A stretch of 64,000 bases of DNA, from assembly GCA_039184865.1 (NCBI GenBank), contig JBCDAV010000022.1, positions 21,307 to 85,306 of the forward strand, read 5' to 3'. Shown piece after piece: positions 36,408-44,447 of the stretch (within the stretch, counting starts at the first letter, position 1; each line of letters starts with the position of its first letter). The notes beneath the pieces were generated by a model. It did not search any database, had not been told where the DNA came from, and saw only the letters and a list, made by a program, of their open reading frames with translations. Both the position numbers and the translations under genes were made by a program. The DNA comes from Thermohalobaculum sp039184865. GTDB lineage: Bacteria; Pseudomonadota; Alphaproteobacteria; Rhodobacterales; Rhodobacteraceae.

Positions 36408-36791
36408 ATGGTTCCGAAAGTCGAGGGCATTGCGCCGGTCATCCAGGTGACGGACGTCCCGGCGGCCACGGCGTTCTTCTGCGACATTCTGGGCTTCGAG
36501 AAGCGCAACGATGACGGGCGTGGCGGTTGGGCCCTTATCGCACGTGGCGATGCGGGGATCATGTTCATCGCGGCGGGACCTGACCATGAGCCGGAAAGTC
36601 CGGCCTGCCAAACCTCAGCCTATATCTGGGTCGACGGGGTCGATGCGCTCTGGTCCGAGGTTCGGGAAAAGCTTTCGGCGCATCCTATCGAACGGGTGCG
36701 CGCCCCGTTTAACCAGGAATACGGGATGCGCGAGTTCCACGTGTCGTGGGAAGCCTTCCTCGTCCATTTCGGGCAAGGCATCGATCCTTGA
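36408..36791 (+). CDS. VOC (glyoxalase/bleomycin-resistance) family protein
   Basis: A 127-residue single-module vicinal-oxygen-chelate protein: KVEGIAPVIQVTDVPAATAFFCDILGFEK at the start, MREFHVSWEAFLVHFGQ at the end, as in bleomycin-resistance-like dimers. It may bind a metal or a small ligand; activity unknown. It follows thrS by 19 bp with GGAG before its ATG, and its stop codon abuts the stop of the convergent unknown gene with no base between (TGATCA at 36789-36794). Confidence 0.85.
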   Translation: MVPKVEGIAPVIQVTDVPAATAFFCDILGFEKRNDDGRGGWALIARGDAGIMFIAAGPDHEPESPACQTSAYIWVDGVDALWSEVREKLSAHPIERVRAPFNQEYGMREFHVSWEAFLVHFGQGIDP

Positions 36792-37373
36792 TCAGGTGTC
36801 TCCGCCTTTGTCGCGGTTGCGCAGGTACTTGATGTAGAAGACGATCATCGCCAGCACCATGTGGAACGGCATCTGACCGATGCCCGGTACAGCCGGTGCA
36901 CTGTAGCCCGGTTGCGGCGTCATATGACCTTCATCCGAGATGATCGAGAACAGTTCCTCGACCCCGTCCTGGGCCTTGTCGAACAGCTTGTTCAGACTGC
37001 CCATATCCGGGCCGCCGTAGTTGCGCACCATGTCGTCCAGCATCTCGAGCAGGTTCTGCGCCTTGCGCTGCACGTAGTCGAGATTGCCCTGCCGCGCGCG
37101 CAGGCTCTCGTTGACCGACCAACGATGCTGCCGCGGGATCTTCCTGGCCGCAAGTGACTGCACGTGCAGCCAGCCCTGCGCGTTCTTGATGTTCTGCAGA
37201 CAGCTTTTCAGGATACGCCCGGCGCGCTCCAATTTCTCCCAGTTCACGTGGTAGTTCACCGCGCCCGGGTTCGGTCCACCGGTTCCGGTGAAGGCCGGGT
37301 GCTTGATGAGCTCGGCGTGAACGCGGTCGAGCGTCTGATCGATCAATCGCCATTGCGGTTGGTGGCGCCCCAT
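36792..37373 (-). CDS. hypothetical protein with C-terminal membrane segment
   Basis: A 193-residue protein I do not recognise. Residues 1-150 are helical and polar (DQTLDRVHAELIKHP, NWEKLERAGRILKSCLQNIKNAQGWLHVQS, LLEMLDDMVRNYGG), and a single hydrophobic stretch MPFHMVLAMIVFYIKYL lies about 15 residues from the end, followed by RNRDKGGDT, so it could be a tail-anchored protein with its bulk in the cytoplasm. Length and composition support a real gene. It converges exactly on the VOC gene and lies 102 bp downstream of the crotonase on the opposite side. Confidence 0.65.
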   Translation of the reverse strand: MGRHQPQWRLIDQTLDRVHAELIKHPAFTGTGGPNPGAVNYHVNWEKLERAGRILKSCLQNIKNAQGWLHVQSLAARKIPRQHRWSVNESLRARQGNLDYVQRKAQNLLEMLDDMVRNYGGPDMGSLNKLFDKAQDGVEELFSIISDEGHMTPQPGYSAPAVPGIGQMPFHMVLAMIVFYIKYLRNRDKGGDT

Positions 37374-37475
37374 CTGGTTGTCTCCGTGAAAGCCGCTGAA
37401 GTTGCTGCGAGCATTGCACGTTCGCGAAGGCAGATCTGTAACGGATGATTCACCATAGGTTGTTTGGCTTGGGCG

Positions 37476-38312
37476 TTAGCTCTCCGCTCCGAGCCGCGCG
37501 CACAGATCCCCCATCGCCAGTTCTCCCTCCCGCGTCTGTCCACCGATCTCGAGGAACCGCGCCATGTTGCGCCGGGCTTCGGGTGTTTGAAGCAAAACCT
37601 GAAAGTTGAAGGCCTCGTCCATCATGCCCTGCTCGCGCTCCTTTGCGGAGCTGTCGATGGACATCTTTGCCAGTTCGACGGCTTTCGCAGGAAATGAGGC
37701 GATCCGCCGGGCGAGATTATCGACAAACGGGCCGATCTCGTCGGCTGGCAAAGCGCGGTTCAAGTACCCCCATGCCTCGGCCGTCTCGGCGTCGATATCG
37801 TCACATCCGAGCATGACTTCCAAAGCCCGCGCCCGGTTCATCAGGCGGGGCAGCCGCTGAGTGCCCGTGCCGCCGGGGAGGATACCGAGCGCGACCTCCA
37901 TCTGGTTGACGATGGTCTTGCCCCGCACGCCGAAGCGCATGTCGAACGAGGCTGCCAACTCGCTGCCGCCGCCGCCGATCCGTCCTTCGATCTGCGCGAT
38001 CGTCACGACCCGCGACGTCCGGAACCGCTCGCACATCGCGTGGTAAGGCTTGATCTGCCGGGTCGGTACGGGAGGCTTGTCGATCGGGCGCTCAAGGATC
38101 GCGCCAACGTCGAAATGAGCGATAAAGAAGTCCGGATTGGCGCTCTTCATCACGAGCACACGGACGTCCGGGTCCGCTTCAATTTCGTGCGAGAGTTGAT
38201 CGAGTTCCACGAAGAGCCCCGGTGTCATGACATTGATCGGCGGGCAGTCTATGATCGCGCTGGCGACGCCGCGGTCGAGCGAAACCGTGATCATCTCAAA
38301 ATCATAGGCCAT
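37476..38312 (-). CDS. enoyl-CoA hydratase/isomerase (crotonase) family protein
   Basis: A 278-residue crotonase-superfamily protein. The oxyanion-hole region is EGRIGGGGSELAASFDMRFG (about residues 108-127), and the second active-site segment is QMEVALGILPGGTGTQRLPRLM. It would act on an acyl-CoA thioester as hydratase, isomerase or hydrolase; the first conserved acidic residue is kept as SELA. The C-terminal helices are longer and more charged than in classical EchA. No fatty-acid partner lies beside it, so the pathway is unclear. Confidence 0.85.
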   Translation of the reverse strand: MAYDFEMITVSLDRGVASAIIDCPPINVMTPGLFVELDQLSHEIEADPDVRVLVMKSANPDFFIAHFDVGAILERPIDKPPVPTRQIKPYHAMCERFRTSRVVTIAQIEGRIGGGGSELAASFDMRFGVRGKTIVNQMEVALGILPGGTGTQRLPRLMNRARALEVMLGCDDIDAETAEAWGYLNRALPADEIGPFVDNLARRIASFPAKAVELAKMSIDSSAKEREQGMMDEAFNFQVLLQTPEARRNMARFLEIGGQTREGELAMGDLCARLGAES

Positions 38313-38375
38313 TTGATTACCTCCCGTTTCCGGGAGCGTATCGGTGTTGCATTTGATCGTGAACCGCGATCTCGA

Positions 38376-38999
38376 TCAGAAGTCTGGGTCGGACAAAGCA
38401 ATCCGCTGCGTTCGAGCCGCATTGGCGTTGTCCACGAACGCCCGAAGGACCGCAGGGTAGAGACGATGCTCCTGCCGGAGCACCCGCGCTGCTAGGGTCT
38501 CCTCCGTGTCACCGGCCAGCACCGGCACGACCGCCTGTCCGAGGATCGGCCCTGAATCGAGAGCCGGCGTGACCTCGTGGACCGTGCATCCATGCACCGC
38601 CATGCCCGATGCGAACGCGCTTCGGTGCGTGTTCAGACCCTTGAACAGGGGCAGCAGCGATGGGTGGATGTTGAGCATCCTGCCCGACCAGCTTTCCACG
38701 AATGCGTCAGTCATGATCCGCATGAAGCCGGCAAGCGCGATCAGCTCGACATCGTGCTCCGCCAGTGCCGCGCTCATCGCCGCGTCGAACTTCGCGCGGT
38801 CCTCGAAGCTGCGATGATCGACGACGGCGGTCGCCACGCCCAGTGCTTCGGCCTTTACGAGACCCGCGGCATTCGGTCGGTTCGACAGGACCAGCACCGG
38901 CTGTGCGGGATGGTCAGTGTCCTGCATCGACTTGACGAGTGCCACCATGTTCGAACCCGACCCGGAGATCAGGATCGCCACACGGCGCTTCTGCGTCAC
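38376..38999 (-). CDS. purN: phosphoribosylglycinamide formyltransferase
   Basis: A 207-residue PurN, transferring a formyl group from 10-formyl-tetrahydrofolate to GAR in purine synthesis. Substrate-binding motif RVAILISGSGSNMVALV near the start and the catalytic segment NIHPSLLPLFKGLNTHRSAFASGMAVHGCTVHEV, with the conserved Asn-His and Asp in DSGPILGQA. The start overlaps the purM stop by four bases, so purM-purN are translationally coupled. Confidence 0.95.
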   Translation of the reverse strand: MTQKRRVAILISGSGSNMVALVKSMQDTDHPAQPVLVLSNRPNAAGLVKAEALGVATAVVDHRSFEDRAKFDAAMSAALAEHDVELIALAGFMRIMTDAFVESWSGRMLNIHPSLLPLFKGLNTHRSAFASGMAVHGCTVHEVTPALDSGPILGQAVVPVLAGDTEETLAARVLRQEHRLYPAVLRAFVDNANAARTQRIALSDPDF

Positions 39000-40042
39000 A
39001 GCAGAGACCCTGAGTAAGTGAGACCTTCCGCGCCTGTGACACGGCCCATCCGTACTGCTTGTGTGCCCAATCGGGCGAGCGTTTCCGTCGCCGCATCAGC
39101 TTGGTCTTCGGGCACCACGGCGATCATCCCGATCCCGCAGTTGAATGTGCGGAGCGCCTCGGTCTGATCGAGCCCCGAGCGTGCGGCGAGCCACTCGAAC
39201 ACAGGCGGCAGATCCCACGCATTCAGGTCGATGTCGGCACCCAGCCCGTCGGGCAGCACGCGCGGCAGATTCTCGGTGAGGCCGCCGCCCGTGATATGGG
39301 CGAAGCCGTGGGCGCGGGTCTCGTGGATCAAAGCCATCGCCTCACGCACGTAGATGCGGGTCGGCTCGAGCAGGGCAGCGCCAAGCGTGCCAGCAGAGAA
39401 CGGTGACGGCGCGTCCCAGGCGAGGCCGCTGTCCGCCACGATCCGGCGCACCAGCGAGTAGCCATTCGAGTGGACGCCGCTGGACGGCAGGCCGAGAAGA
39501 ACGTCGCCTGCTGAGACGTTGTGCGGCAAGGCCGAGCCGCGCTCCATCGCGCCAACGGCAAACCCCGCGAGGTCGAAATCCCCGTCCGCATACATGCCCG
39601 GCATCTCGGCGGTTTCCCCGCCGATCAGTGCGCAGCCAGCCTGTCGACAACCCTCGGCGATGCCCTCGACGACGGAGGCGCCATGCTCGACTGACAGCTT
39701 TCCCGTCGCGAAATAATCCAGAAAAAACAATGGCTCGGCGCCCTGACAGACAAGATCGTTGACGCACATGGCAACCAGATCAATGCCGACAGTGCTAACC
39801 TGGCCGGTATCGATGGCGAGCCGCAACTTGGTGCCGACACCGTCGGTGGCCGCGACCAGAACAGGGTCGGAATACCCCGCGGCTCTAAGGTCAAAGAGCC
39901 CGCCAAACCCGCCGATCCCGCCCATGATACCGGGCCGGTCAGTCGATGCCACTGCGGGCTTGATCCGGTCGACCAGAGCGTTCCCGGCCTCGATATCGAC
40001 ACCGGCGTCCTTGTAGGTCAGACGGTTGGGACGGTCGCTCAT
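38996..40042 (-). CDS. purM: phosphoribosylformylglycinamidine cyclo-ligase (AIR synthetase)
   Basis: A 348-residue PurM making AIR from FGAM with ATP. Typical start RLTYKDAGVDIEAGNALVDRIKP, then GGFGGLFDL, DGVGTKLRLAID, MCVNDLVCQGAEPLFFLDYFATGKL and GGETAEMPGMY. I use the ATG at 40042, preceded by GGGGG, because the residues from there match family N-termini; the frame runs 27 codons further upstream. Followed by purN. Confidence 0.96.
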   Translation of the reverse strand: MSDRPNRLTYKDAGVDIEAGNALVDRIKPAVASTDRPGIMGGIGGFGGLFDLRAAGYSDPVLVAATDGVGTKLRLAIDTGQVSTVGIDLVAMCVNDLVCQGAEPLFFLDYFATGKLSVEHGASVVEGIAEGCRQAGCALIGGETAEMPGMYADGDFDLAGFAVGAMERGSALPHNVSAGDVLLGLPSSGVHSNGYSLVRRIVADSGLAWDAPSPFSAGTLGAALLEPTRIYVREAMALIHETRAHGFAHITGGGLTENLPRVLPDGLGADIDLNAWDLPPVFEWLAARSGLDQTEALRTFNCGIGMIAVVPEDQADAATETLARLGTQAVRMGRVTGAEGLTYSGSLL

Positions 40043-40151
40043 GTGGCCCCCTGCGCATGGTTGCGCGTGCCTTATCGCAGGGGCGGCGCGCGGGCAACGC
40101 CAATACGATGATTGACCGCTCACCGCCGCGGGCTTAAGTCCGGTCCCCGCC

Positions 40152-40228
40152 GGGCCCGTAGCTCAATTGGTTAGAGCAGACCGCTCATAACGGTTTGGTT
40201 GGGGGTTCAAGTCCCTCCGGGCCTACCA
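40152..40228 (+). tRNA. tRNA with CAU anticodon (tRNA-Ile2 or tRNA-Met)
   Basis: A complete 77-nt cloverleaf ending in an encoded CCA. The acceptor arms GGGCCCG/CGGGCCT pair with one G-U, the D-arm GCTCAATTGGTTAGAGC and T-arm GGGGGTTCAAGTCCCTC are standard, and the anticodon loop is CTCATAA on a GACCG/CGGTT stem. CAU is used by both initiator/elongator Met and the lysidine-modified Ile tRNA; the overall sequence looks most like the alphaproteobacterial tRNA-Ile2, which depends on TilS for reading AUA. Confidence 0.93.
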
Positions 40229-40443
40229 CTCCCTATGAAGTCAGTGGAAAAAGTCTTGATCGGGTGCTGTTTGGGGACAATTGCGGGCACAACGACATTA
40301 TCTTTAAGAGTTAGTTCTGGTGCTGTGGGTGAACGAAAGGCCGATTCCAATCCGCTTTACATCGTTACGAGCAATGATCTTTCGATCGGCTGTCCGGGTA
40401 CACCCGTTCGATGCGGTTTTTGACGTATCGTTCACTAACGGAT

Positions 40444-40469
40444 ACGGTCGCCGCGTTTGCGGCGACCGT
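40444..40469 (-). terminator. perfect 11-bp stem-loop downstream of the YHS gene
   Basis: ACGGTCGCCGC and GCGGCGACCGT form an 11-bp stem with a four-base loop (GTTT on the plus strand), 33 bp past the YHS-gene stop on its downstream side. Placed as a terminator, but no U-tract follows. Confidence 0.5.
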
Positions 40470-40501
40470 CTTCACAGCGCGTGCGCTGAAAGCTGACCCG
40501 A

Positions 40502-40945
40502 TCAGTATGGTGCGATGCGCACCCAGTTGTCATCAGCCTGTGCGATGTGCTTCGGGATATCAGCCTGCCATTTCTTCCGGGCGCCTTCGTGCACGAAGAG
40601 GTAGAGCCGGTCGTCGACGATCTGCCAAACGTTCGGGTCGCCCGGACGCTTGTAGTTCTGGGACGCGGCCCAGGCACAGTAGCCATCGTACTTTGGGGCT
40701 GTCGCCGGTGCATATGCAACGGGGTCTGCCGCAAACGCATCGCGGTTGGCTTCACTCGCGAAGAACCACACGGCACCGTTCCAGAATTGGTGGAACTTGG
40801 CCTGGCCCATCGTTGCCTTGCCGTCCTTGAAGTAGGAAACGGTGTCATGGCCACCGATTGCTACAGCAAGTTGGTTGGTGGCGTTTGCAGCGCCGGCGGC
40901 GAGCCCGGCCACAACGAGTACCGCAGCCATTGCAAGTTTCTTCAT
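40502..40945 (-). CDS. YHS-domain exported protein
   Basis: A 147-residue protein with a signal peptide (MKKLAMAAVLVVAGLAAGAANA) and a YHS-like domain (GGHDTVSYFKDGKATMGQAKF, FWNGAVWFFASEANRDAFAADP, APKYDGYCAWAAS). YHS domains are small metal-binding-like modules; exported ones of this type occur next to redox or metal genes and their activity is not established. The ATG at 40945 has GGAGG nine bases upstream; five codons earlier another ATG exists without a site. It is divergent from the DUF6502-like gene, with an operator-like palindrome between them. Confidence 0.85.
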   Translation of the reverse strand: MKKLAMAAVLVVAGLAAGAANATNQLAVAIGGHDTVSYFKDGKATMGQAKFHQFWNGAVWFFASEANRDAFAADPVAYAPATAPKYDGYCAWAASQNYKRPGDPNVWQIVDDRLYLFVHEGARKKWQADIPKHIAQADDNWVRIAPY

Positions 40946-41045
40946 GATGTTTTCCTCCATCGGATGTCAGGGGTCCTCGGCGAAATTTCGGAAGCAGAGG
41001 CTTGCCACTGGTCAGTCTTCGGTCGTCTGATTTGACACAGATGGA

Positions 41046-41073
41046 TTGATGGGAAATTTTCCCATTGTAAAAT
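41046..41073 (+). promoter_or_regulatory. candidate promoter of the DUF6502-like/DUF5666-like operon
   Basis: TTGATG (41046-41051) and TAAAAT (41068-41073) are separated by 16 bp and match sigma-70 consensus at 4 of 6 and 5 of 6 positions. They would start transcription about 105 nt ahead of the gene at 41188. The palindrome at 41049-41065 lies across the -35 end and spacer. Confidence 0.4.
41049..41065. promoter_or_regulatory. operator-like perfect palindrome
   Basis: ATGGGAAATTTTCCCAT: perfect 8-base arms around one central base, in the 242-bp region between the divergent YHS and DUF6502-like genes. Its position over a candidate promoter suggests a repressor site. Confidence 0.5.
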
Positions 41074-41187
41074 AACTCGCTCTCACAAATAGTTGTGGAG
41101 TGTTGAGGATGACGTCTCTGCAGCTTGATAGGTTATGATCTGAGACCGCAATGGTTCGGCCGGAATCCAGGCGGAGTGAAGAGGACG

Positions 41188-41940
41188 ATGGCAGACGACG
41201 ATAAAGCCACGGCTGAACAGTCCTTAGCGGCGCTGATTGCGCCGATCGCCCGGATCATGATTGAGAACGGCGTTGTCCTCAATGATGCGATCGACATGCT
41301 GAAGACAGCGCTTGTGCAAGCCGCCGTGTCTGACGATCCGGGTGCCTCAGCCAGCCATGTCAGCCTGCGCACGGGCGTGCATCGCAAAGACATCAAGCGT
41401 ATGGAGCGTCGCGACCCGTCACCCGAGCGCGCCATCGCTGCTGCGCGGGTTCTGACGCGCTGGCAGAGTGATCCGACCTTTTCGATCAACGGGTCGCCGC
41501 GCCCCTTGGCGCGCGGCGGAGACGACGGTTTCGACGCATTGGTCCGCAGCGCAAAAATTGACGCCGCACCGGCGACGGTATTGTCGCTGTTGATCGCCGC
41601 CGGAAACGTGGCGGAGGAAAGCGGCACCCTGCATTTCGTCCACGCAGCAGTCGTACCGCTGGACCGCGCAGAAAAGCTGCGTGCCGCAGTGGCGACGCTA
41701 GCTCCGCATCTGGCGACCACGGCGGAGAATATTTCTGGCGACACGCCACAGATGGATCAGGCCGTCAGATATTCTCACTTGTCGGAAAAGGCCGTTGCCG
41801 AACTTCAGGAAATGGGCGCAAAGCTGGCTAAGGACATGCTCCAAACAATGAACAAGAAAGCGAACGAGCTGCAACAGGCGGAAGAAGGATCGAACCTCTT
41901 CGTTCTCGGGGCCTTTATGCACAGTAAGGAGCATGAATGA
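41188..41940 (+). CDS. DUF6502-like protein with helix-turn-helix-like N-terminus
   Basis: A 250-residue soluble protein. Residues about 18-80 (LAALIAPIARIMIENGVVLNDAIDMLKTALVQAA, then ASHVSLRTGVHRKDIKRMERRD) read like a helix-turn-helix DNA-binding region: the segment VSLRTGVHRKDIKRM has the spacing of a recognition helix. The rest is helical; the C-terminal 50 residues look like an amphipathic coiled coil (KAVAELQEMGAKLAKDMLQTMNKK). I recall this architecture as DUF6502, not checked. It could be a regulator of the operon. The ATG at 41188 follows GAGGAC; it overlaps the next gene by four bases (ATGA). Confidence 0.75.
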   Translation: MADDDKATAEQSLAALIAPIARIMIENGVVLNDAIDMLKTALVQAAVSDDPGASASHVSLRTGVHRKDIKRMERRDPSPERAIAAARVLTRWQSDPTFSINGSPRPLARGGDDGFDALVRSAKIDAAPATVLSLLIAAGNVAEESGTLHFVHAAVVPLDRAEKLRAAVATLAPHLATTAENISGDTPQMDQAVRYSHLSEKAVAELQEMGAKLAKDMLQTMNKKANELQQAEEGSNLFVLGAFMHSKEHE

Positions 41941-42758
41941 TGCGGCGGCTGGGACTCGCCCTGATCCTTTGCCTCGGCTTTGGGGTTGCAGGCGCTGACG
42001 AAAAAGAAGGCGGCATCATCGGCACCGGCGTCGTCGGCGAAGTCACGGGGCTCAAGACGTTTGAAGTTGCGGGGATGCGCTTCAACCTGCCGGACGCGAT
42101 TGGCTTGGACGGGATAGACAGCATCGAAGACTTGCGGATGGGTATGACACTGTCGCTGCGCGCTGCGCGGGATGGGGAGGGCTGGAAAGCAATCGAGTTG
42201 CGGCGCCTGCCGGTCCTCATCGGTCCAATCACCGGCGAAAACGAAGTCATGGGCGTGCCTATTATCGGCGATCTGCCAAAGGATGGAGCGGTCGTGATCG
42301 ACGGGTTCTGGTCGGTTGAAGGCGTCGTTGCAACGCGCGTCACCCCGACAGAGCGCGGGGTGGACCAAGTGATCGGGCGATATGATCCGCAAGGCTCAGT
42401 TGGAGCAGTCCCGCTGATTGGCGGACTCACAGGTAAAGCCGAGCCGGGCGAGGTTGTGACGATAAAAGGTAAATTCCGTCGTGAAGGCTTCCGCGTCGTT
42501 GATCTCGAGGTCGGCGTGTTCGACGGGACCAGTCCTGATTTGCTTTTGGCGGAAGGCTTTTTCGACAAACCAAACAAAGCGGGGGGCGCCACACTGCTGA
42601 GCGTCGACGCAAGGACGGCTAAGACCAGAGATGCTTTTGGCAGCGGACAGAAGATCCGACGTTGTGCCCTACGCGGTAGCTTCGATTTCGAACGGAACGC
42701 GCTGTCTCAAGAAGACGCCCAAACCATCGATGATTTTTGTATCAGCGCGGTTCGATAG
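41937..42758 (+). CDS. DUF5666-like exported protein
   Basis: A 273-residue protein with a signal peptide (MMRRLGLALILCLGFGVAGA) and repeats of about 65 residues of small beta-barrel character, each opening with a G-x-V-x-G/V pattern: IIGTGVVGEVTGLKTFEVAGM, VIDGFWSVEGVVATRVTP, GGLTGKAEPGEVVTIKGKFRREGFRVVDLEVG. This is the DUF5666 pattern, of unknown function. It is translationally coupled to the DUF6502-like gene; the pair suggests a cytoplasmic regulator with an exported partner. Another ATG directly follows the first. Confidence 0.75.
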   Translation: MMRRLGLALILCLGFGVAGADEKEGGIIGTGVVGEVTGLKTFEVAGMRFNLPDAIGLDGIDSIEDLRMGMTLSLRAARDGEGWKAIELRRLPVLIGPITGENEVMGVPIIGDLPKDGAVVIDGFWSVEGVVATRVTPTERGVDQVIGRYDPQGSVGAVPLIGGLTGKAEPGEVVTIKGKFRREGFRVVDLEVGVFDGTSPDLLLAEGFFDKPNKAGGATLLSVDARTAKTRDAFGSGQKIRRCALRGSFDFERNALSQEDAQTIDDFCISAVR

Positions 42759-43240
42759 GGCGAAGTTTGGAGACCCGTCCGTTCTTCGCGACCCGTTTCT
42801 CTCGGCTTCATCGGCAAGCGGGATTGCGTGAGCGTCTGATGCGACATCGGCGCCGAGCGGTATGGCGGGTTCTTAAAGGCCGAAGGATGGCAGCTGGCGC
42901 TCCTAGACTAGAGACCGATGCGGGAAAACCCCGCCAGTGGGTAGCGTTGTCCGCAAATAATCCCTTTATTGATGCCACATGACGCGAGCGCTTTCGCGAG
43001 CATTGATTCATTCGGGGCTCCCGCGTTGCCGCCAATGTTCCGCGCGTGGGCACTCAGAAAAAGCTCCGACATGCCTTATGAAGAAATCCCAAGTCGCCCG
43101 GACCGTGGCGCTGGGAGAAAGTGTCTTCGCTTTGGTATGGCTCTGAGATTTCGCGCCCGAGCTTCTTGCATGACGTGCCGTCGGACGCGGCCGCGCCGCT
43201 GCTCAAATCAGCTTCGTCGGTGCGGGATCCGAGCGACGCG
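42759..43240. other. gene-poor stretch
   Basis: I see no convincing gene in these 482 bp. Short open frames on the plus strand (for example 42969-43244) lack ribosome-binding sites and protein-like composition; they may be decayed sequence. A weak GCGGG-AAAAC-CCCGC hairpin occurs near 42920. Confidence 0.4.
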
Positions 43241-43549
43241 CTAACCTTTCATCCGATCCACGACAGCAGAGAAATTGAACCGCCAGGCCTTGGCCGATTT
43301 CATGAGCGCGAGTGTACATCGCGCGTCGTCGTCACTGCGCCAAGGGGCCTTCCAGAGATGCGTCTCGATCGCGCCATGGGCTAGGAACGCCCTGAGGTTT
43401 TCGATTTTCTCCGCGCGTTTCTCCAGCGTCGTGTCGGGCTCGTCGAGAATGATGTGCAGACGATCGCGCGGCGCGTCGTCCGCGTTTTGTGCAGGGTCAT
43501 GGCTTTCGGATATTATGGCGGCACACAAGCCGTCTGGTGAATGAGCCAC
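43241..43549 (-). CDS. possible small gene downstream of nei
   Basis: A 102-residue open frame with the composition of a real protein (DRLHIILDEPDTTLEKRAEK, HGAIETHLWKAPWRSDDDAR, FNFSAVVDRMKG). It begins with GTG six bases after the nei stop; the AGGAGG site lies directly against that GTG, too close for normal initiation, so the true start is uncertain (an in-frame TTG follows 21 bases later). Probably co-transcribed with nei if real. I do not recognise it. Confidence 0.4.
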   Translation of the reverse strand: MAHSPDGLCAAIISESHDPAQNADDAPRDRLHIILDEPDTTLEKRAEKIENLRAFLAHGAIETHLWKAPWRSDDDARCTLALMKSAKAWRFNFSAVVDRMKG

Positions 43550-43554
43550 CCTCC

Positions 43555-44349
43555 TCAAATGATGGGAGTGTCCTTCGTCTGACACGTCGGGCAGTGGTAA
43601 AGCGTGCGTCCGCTCAGCTTTGACTTTTCGATCGCGCCATCGCAGGCGGGGCAGATCTCCCGAGCGAAAATATTGGTCCGTTCCGTCACCGCCTTTCCAG
43701 TCTTCTCCAGAACGCCGTTCGTGATGATCGAGTTGGTCTCCACACCAACCTGCAGGAGCGTCCGCATATCGTCCCAAAGTCCCCGGAGTTCGTCCTCGGG
43801 AATATCGACGCCGCGCGTCATCGGGTTCAGCTTTCTCAACCAGAGAATTTCGGCGCGATAGATGTTCCCGATCCCTGAGATCACCTTCTGATCCATTAGA
43901 AGGCGGGCGATCGGAGCACGACTCTTGCGGATCGCGGCAATCGCGCGGTCGGGATCGGGCGTTTCTGACAGAAGATCGGGTCCGTACCGCAGCGTAAAGG
44001 CCTCCATAGTGGCCGTCGGAAAGAGCTCGCAGGTGTTCGGACCGATGATGTCGATGACGTGCTCCGCGCTCGCGAGCCGCACCCTTACCACCTCGCGCGG
44101 CGGTTTTGCCGGCTGCTTCTGACACACGAAGTAACCGCCGAGACCGAGGTGGATGTGCAGGGTCTCGCCGTTGGAGAAATGATAGAGAAGGTGTTTGCCG
44201 ACCGCGCCCGTACCTTGGCACGTCGTTCCATCTATCTTTGCGGCACCTTCGGAGAACCGCCCCTGCGGCGAATTTGCTGAAACGACCTTGCCGCCGATCA
44301 TCGCGGCGTGGTCGCGCGCTGCGCGGTGAATCGTGTGTCCTTCAGGCAT
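43555..44349 (-). CDS. nei: endonuclease VIII-type DNA glycosylase
   Basis: A 264-residue Fpg/Nei-family DNA glycosylase/AP lyase that removes oxidised pyrimidines. The N-terminus MPEGHTIHRAARDHA places Pro2 as nucleophile and Glu3 as catalytic acid, with the Nei-type EGH instead of Fpg ELP. A conserved Lys lies in AVGKHLLYHF, the helix-two-turn-helix in MDQKVISGIGNIYRAEILW, and a zinc finger closes the protein (CPACDGAIEKS and YHCPTC). The start at 44349 is set by the required MPEG N-terminus; the frame runs 35 codons further. Divergent from the photolyase-family gene 98 bp away: two DNA-repair genes share the intergenic region. Confidence 0.92.
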   Translation of the reverse strand: MPEGHTIHRAARDHAAMIGGKVVSANSPQGRFSEGAAKIDGTTCQGTGAVGKHLLYHFSNGETLHIHLGLGGYFVCQKQPAKPPREVVRVRLASAEHVIDIIGPNTCELFPTATMEAFTLRYGPDLLSETPDPDRAIAAIRKSRAPIARLLMDQKVISGIGNIYRAEILWLRKLNPMTRGVDIPEDELRGLWDDMRTLLQVGVETNSIITNGVLEKTGKAVTERTNIFAREICPACDGAIEKSKLSGRTLYHCPTCQTKDTPII

Positions 44350-44381
44350 GTGATCCCCGTCGTTTCTCACAGTCGCCGCAT

Positions 44382-44422
44382 GCGCAAGCGTTGCTTTCGT
44401 CAAACCGACACATAGCTTGCGC
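44382..44422. promoter_or_regulatory. inverted repeat in the nei-photolyase intergenic region
   Basis: GCGCAAGC (44382-44389) and GCTTGCGC (44415-44422) form perfect 8-bp arms with centres 33 bp apart, about three helical turns, in the 98 bp between the divergent genes. Could be a shared regulator site; no match to a known regulator is claimed. Confidence 0.35.
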
Positions 44423-44447
44423 GGGACAGCAGCCAATCGGAGCCGGC

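Noticed and set aside
40199..40423. Open frame spanning the tRNA and beyond
   Set aside because: It overlaps the tRNA gene and has no ribosome-binding site.
40226..40501. tRNA 3' end as a phage or island attachment site
   Set aside because: No integrase gene and no repeated tRNA tail are visible nearby.
43241..44221. Long minus-strand frame overlapping nei
   Set aside because: Most of it is an out-of-frame shadow of nei; only the 3' 102 codons look like real protein and were listed separately.
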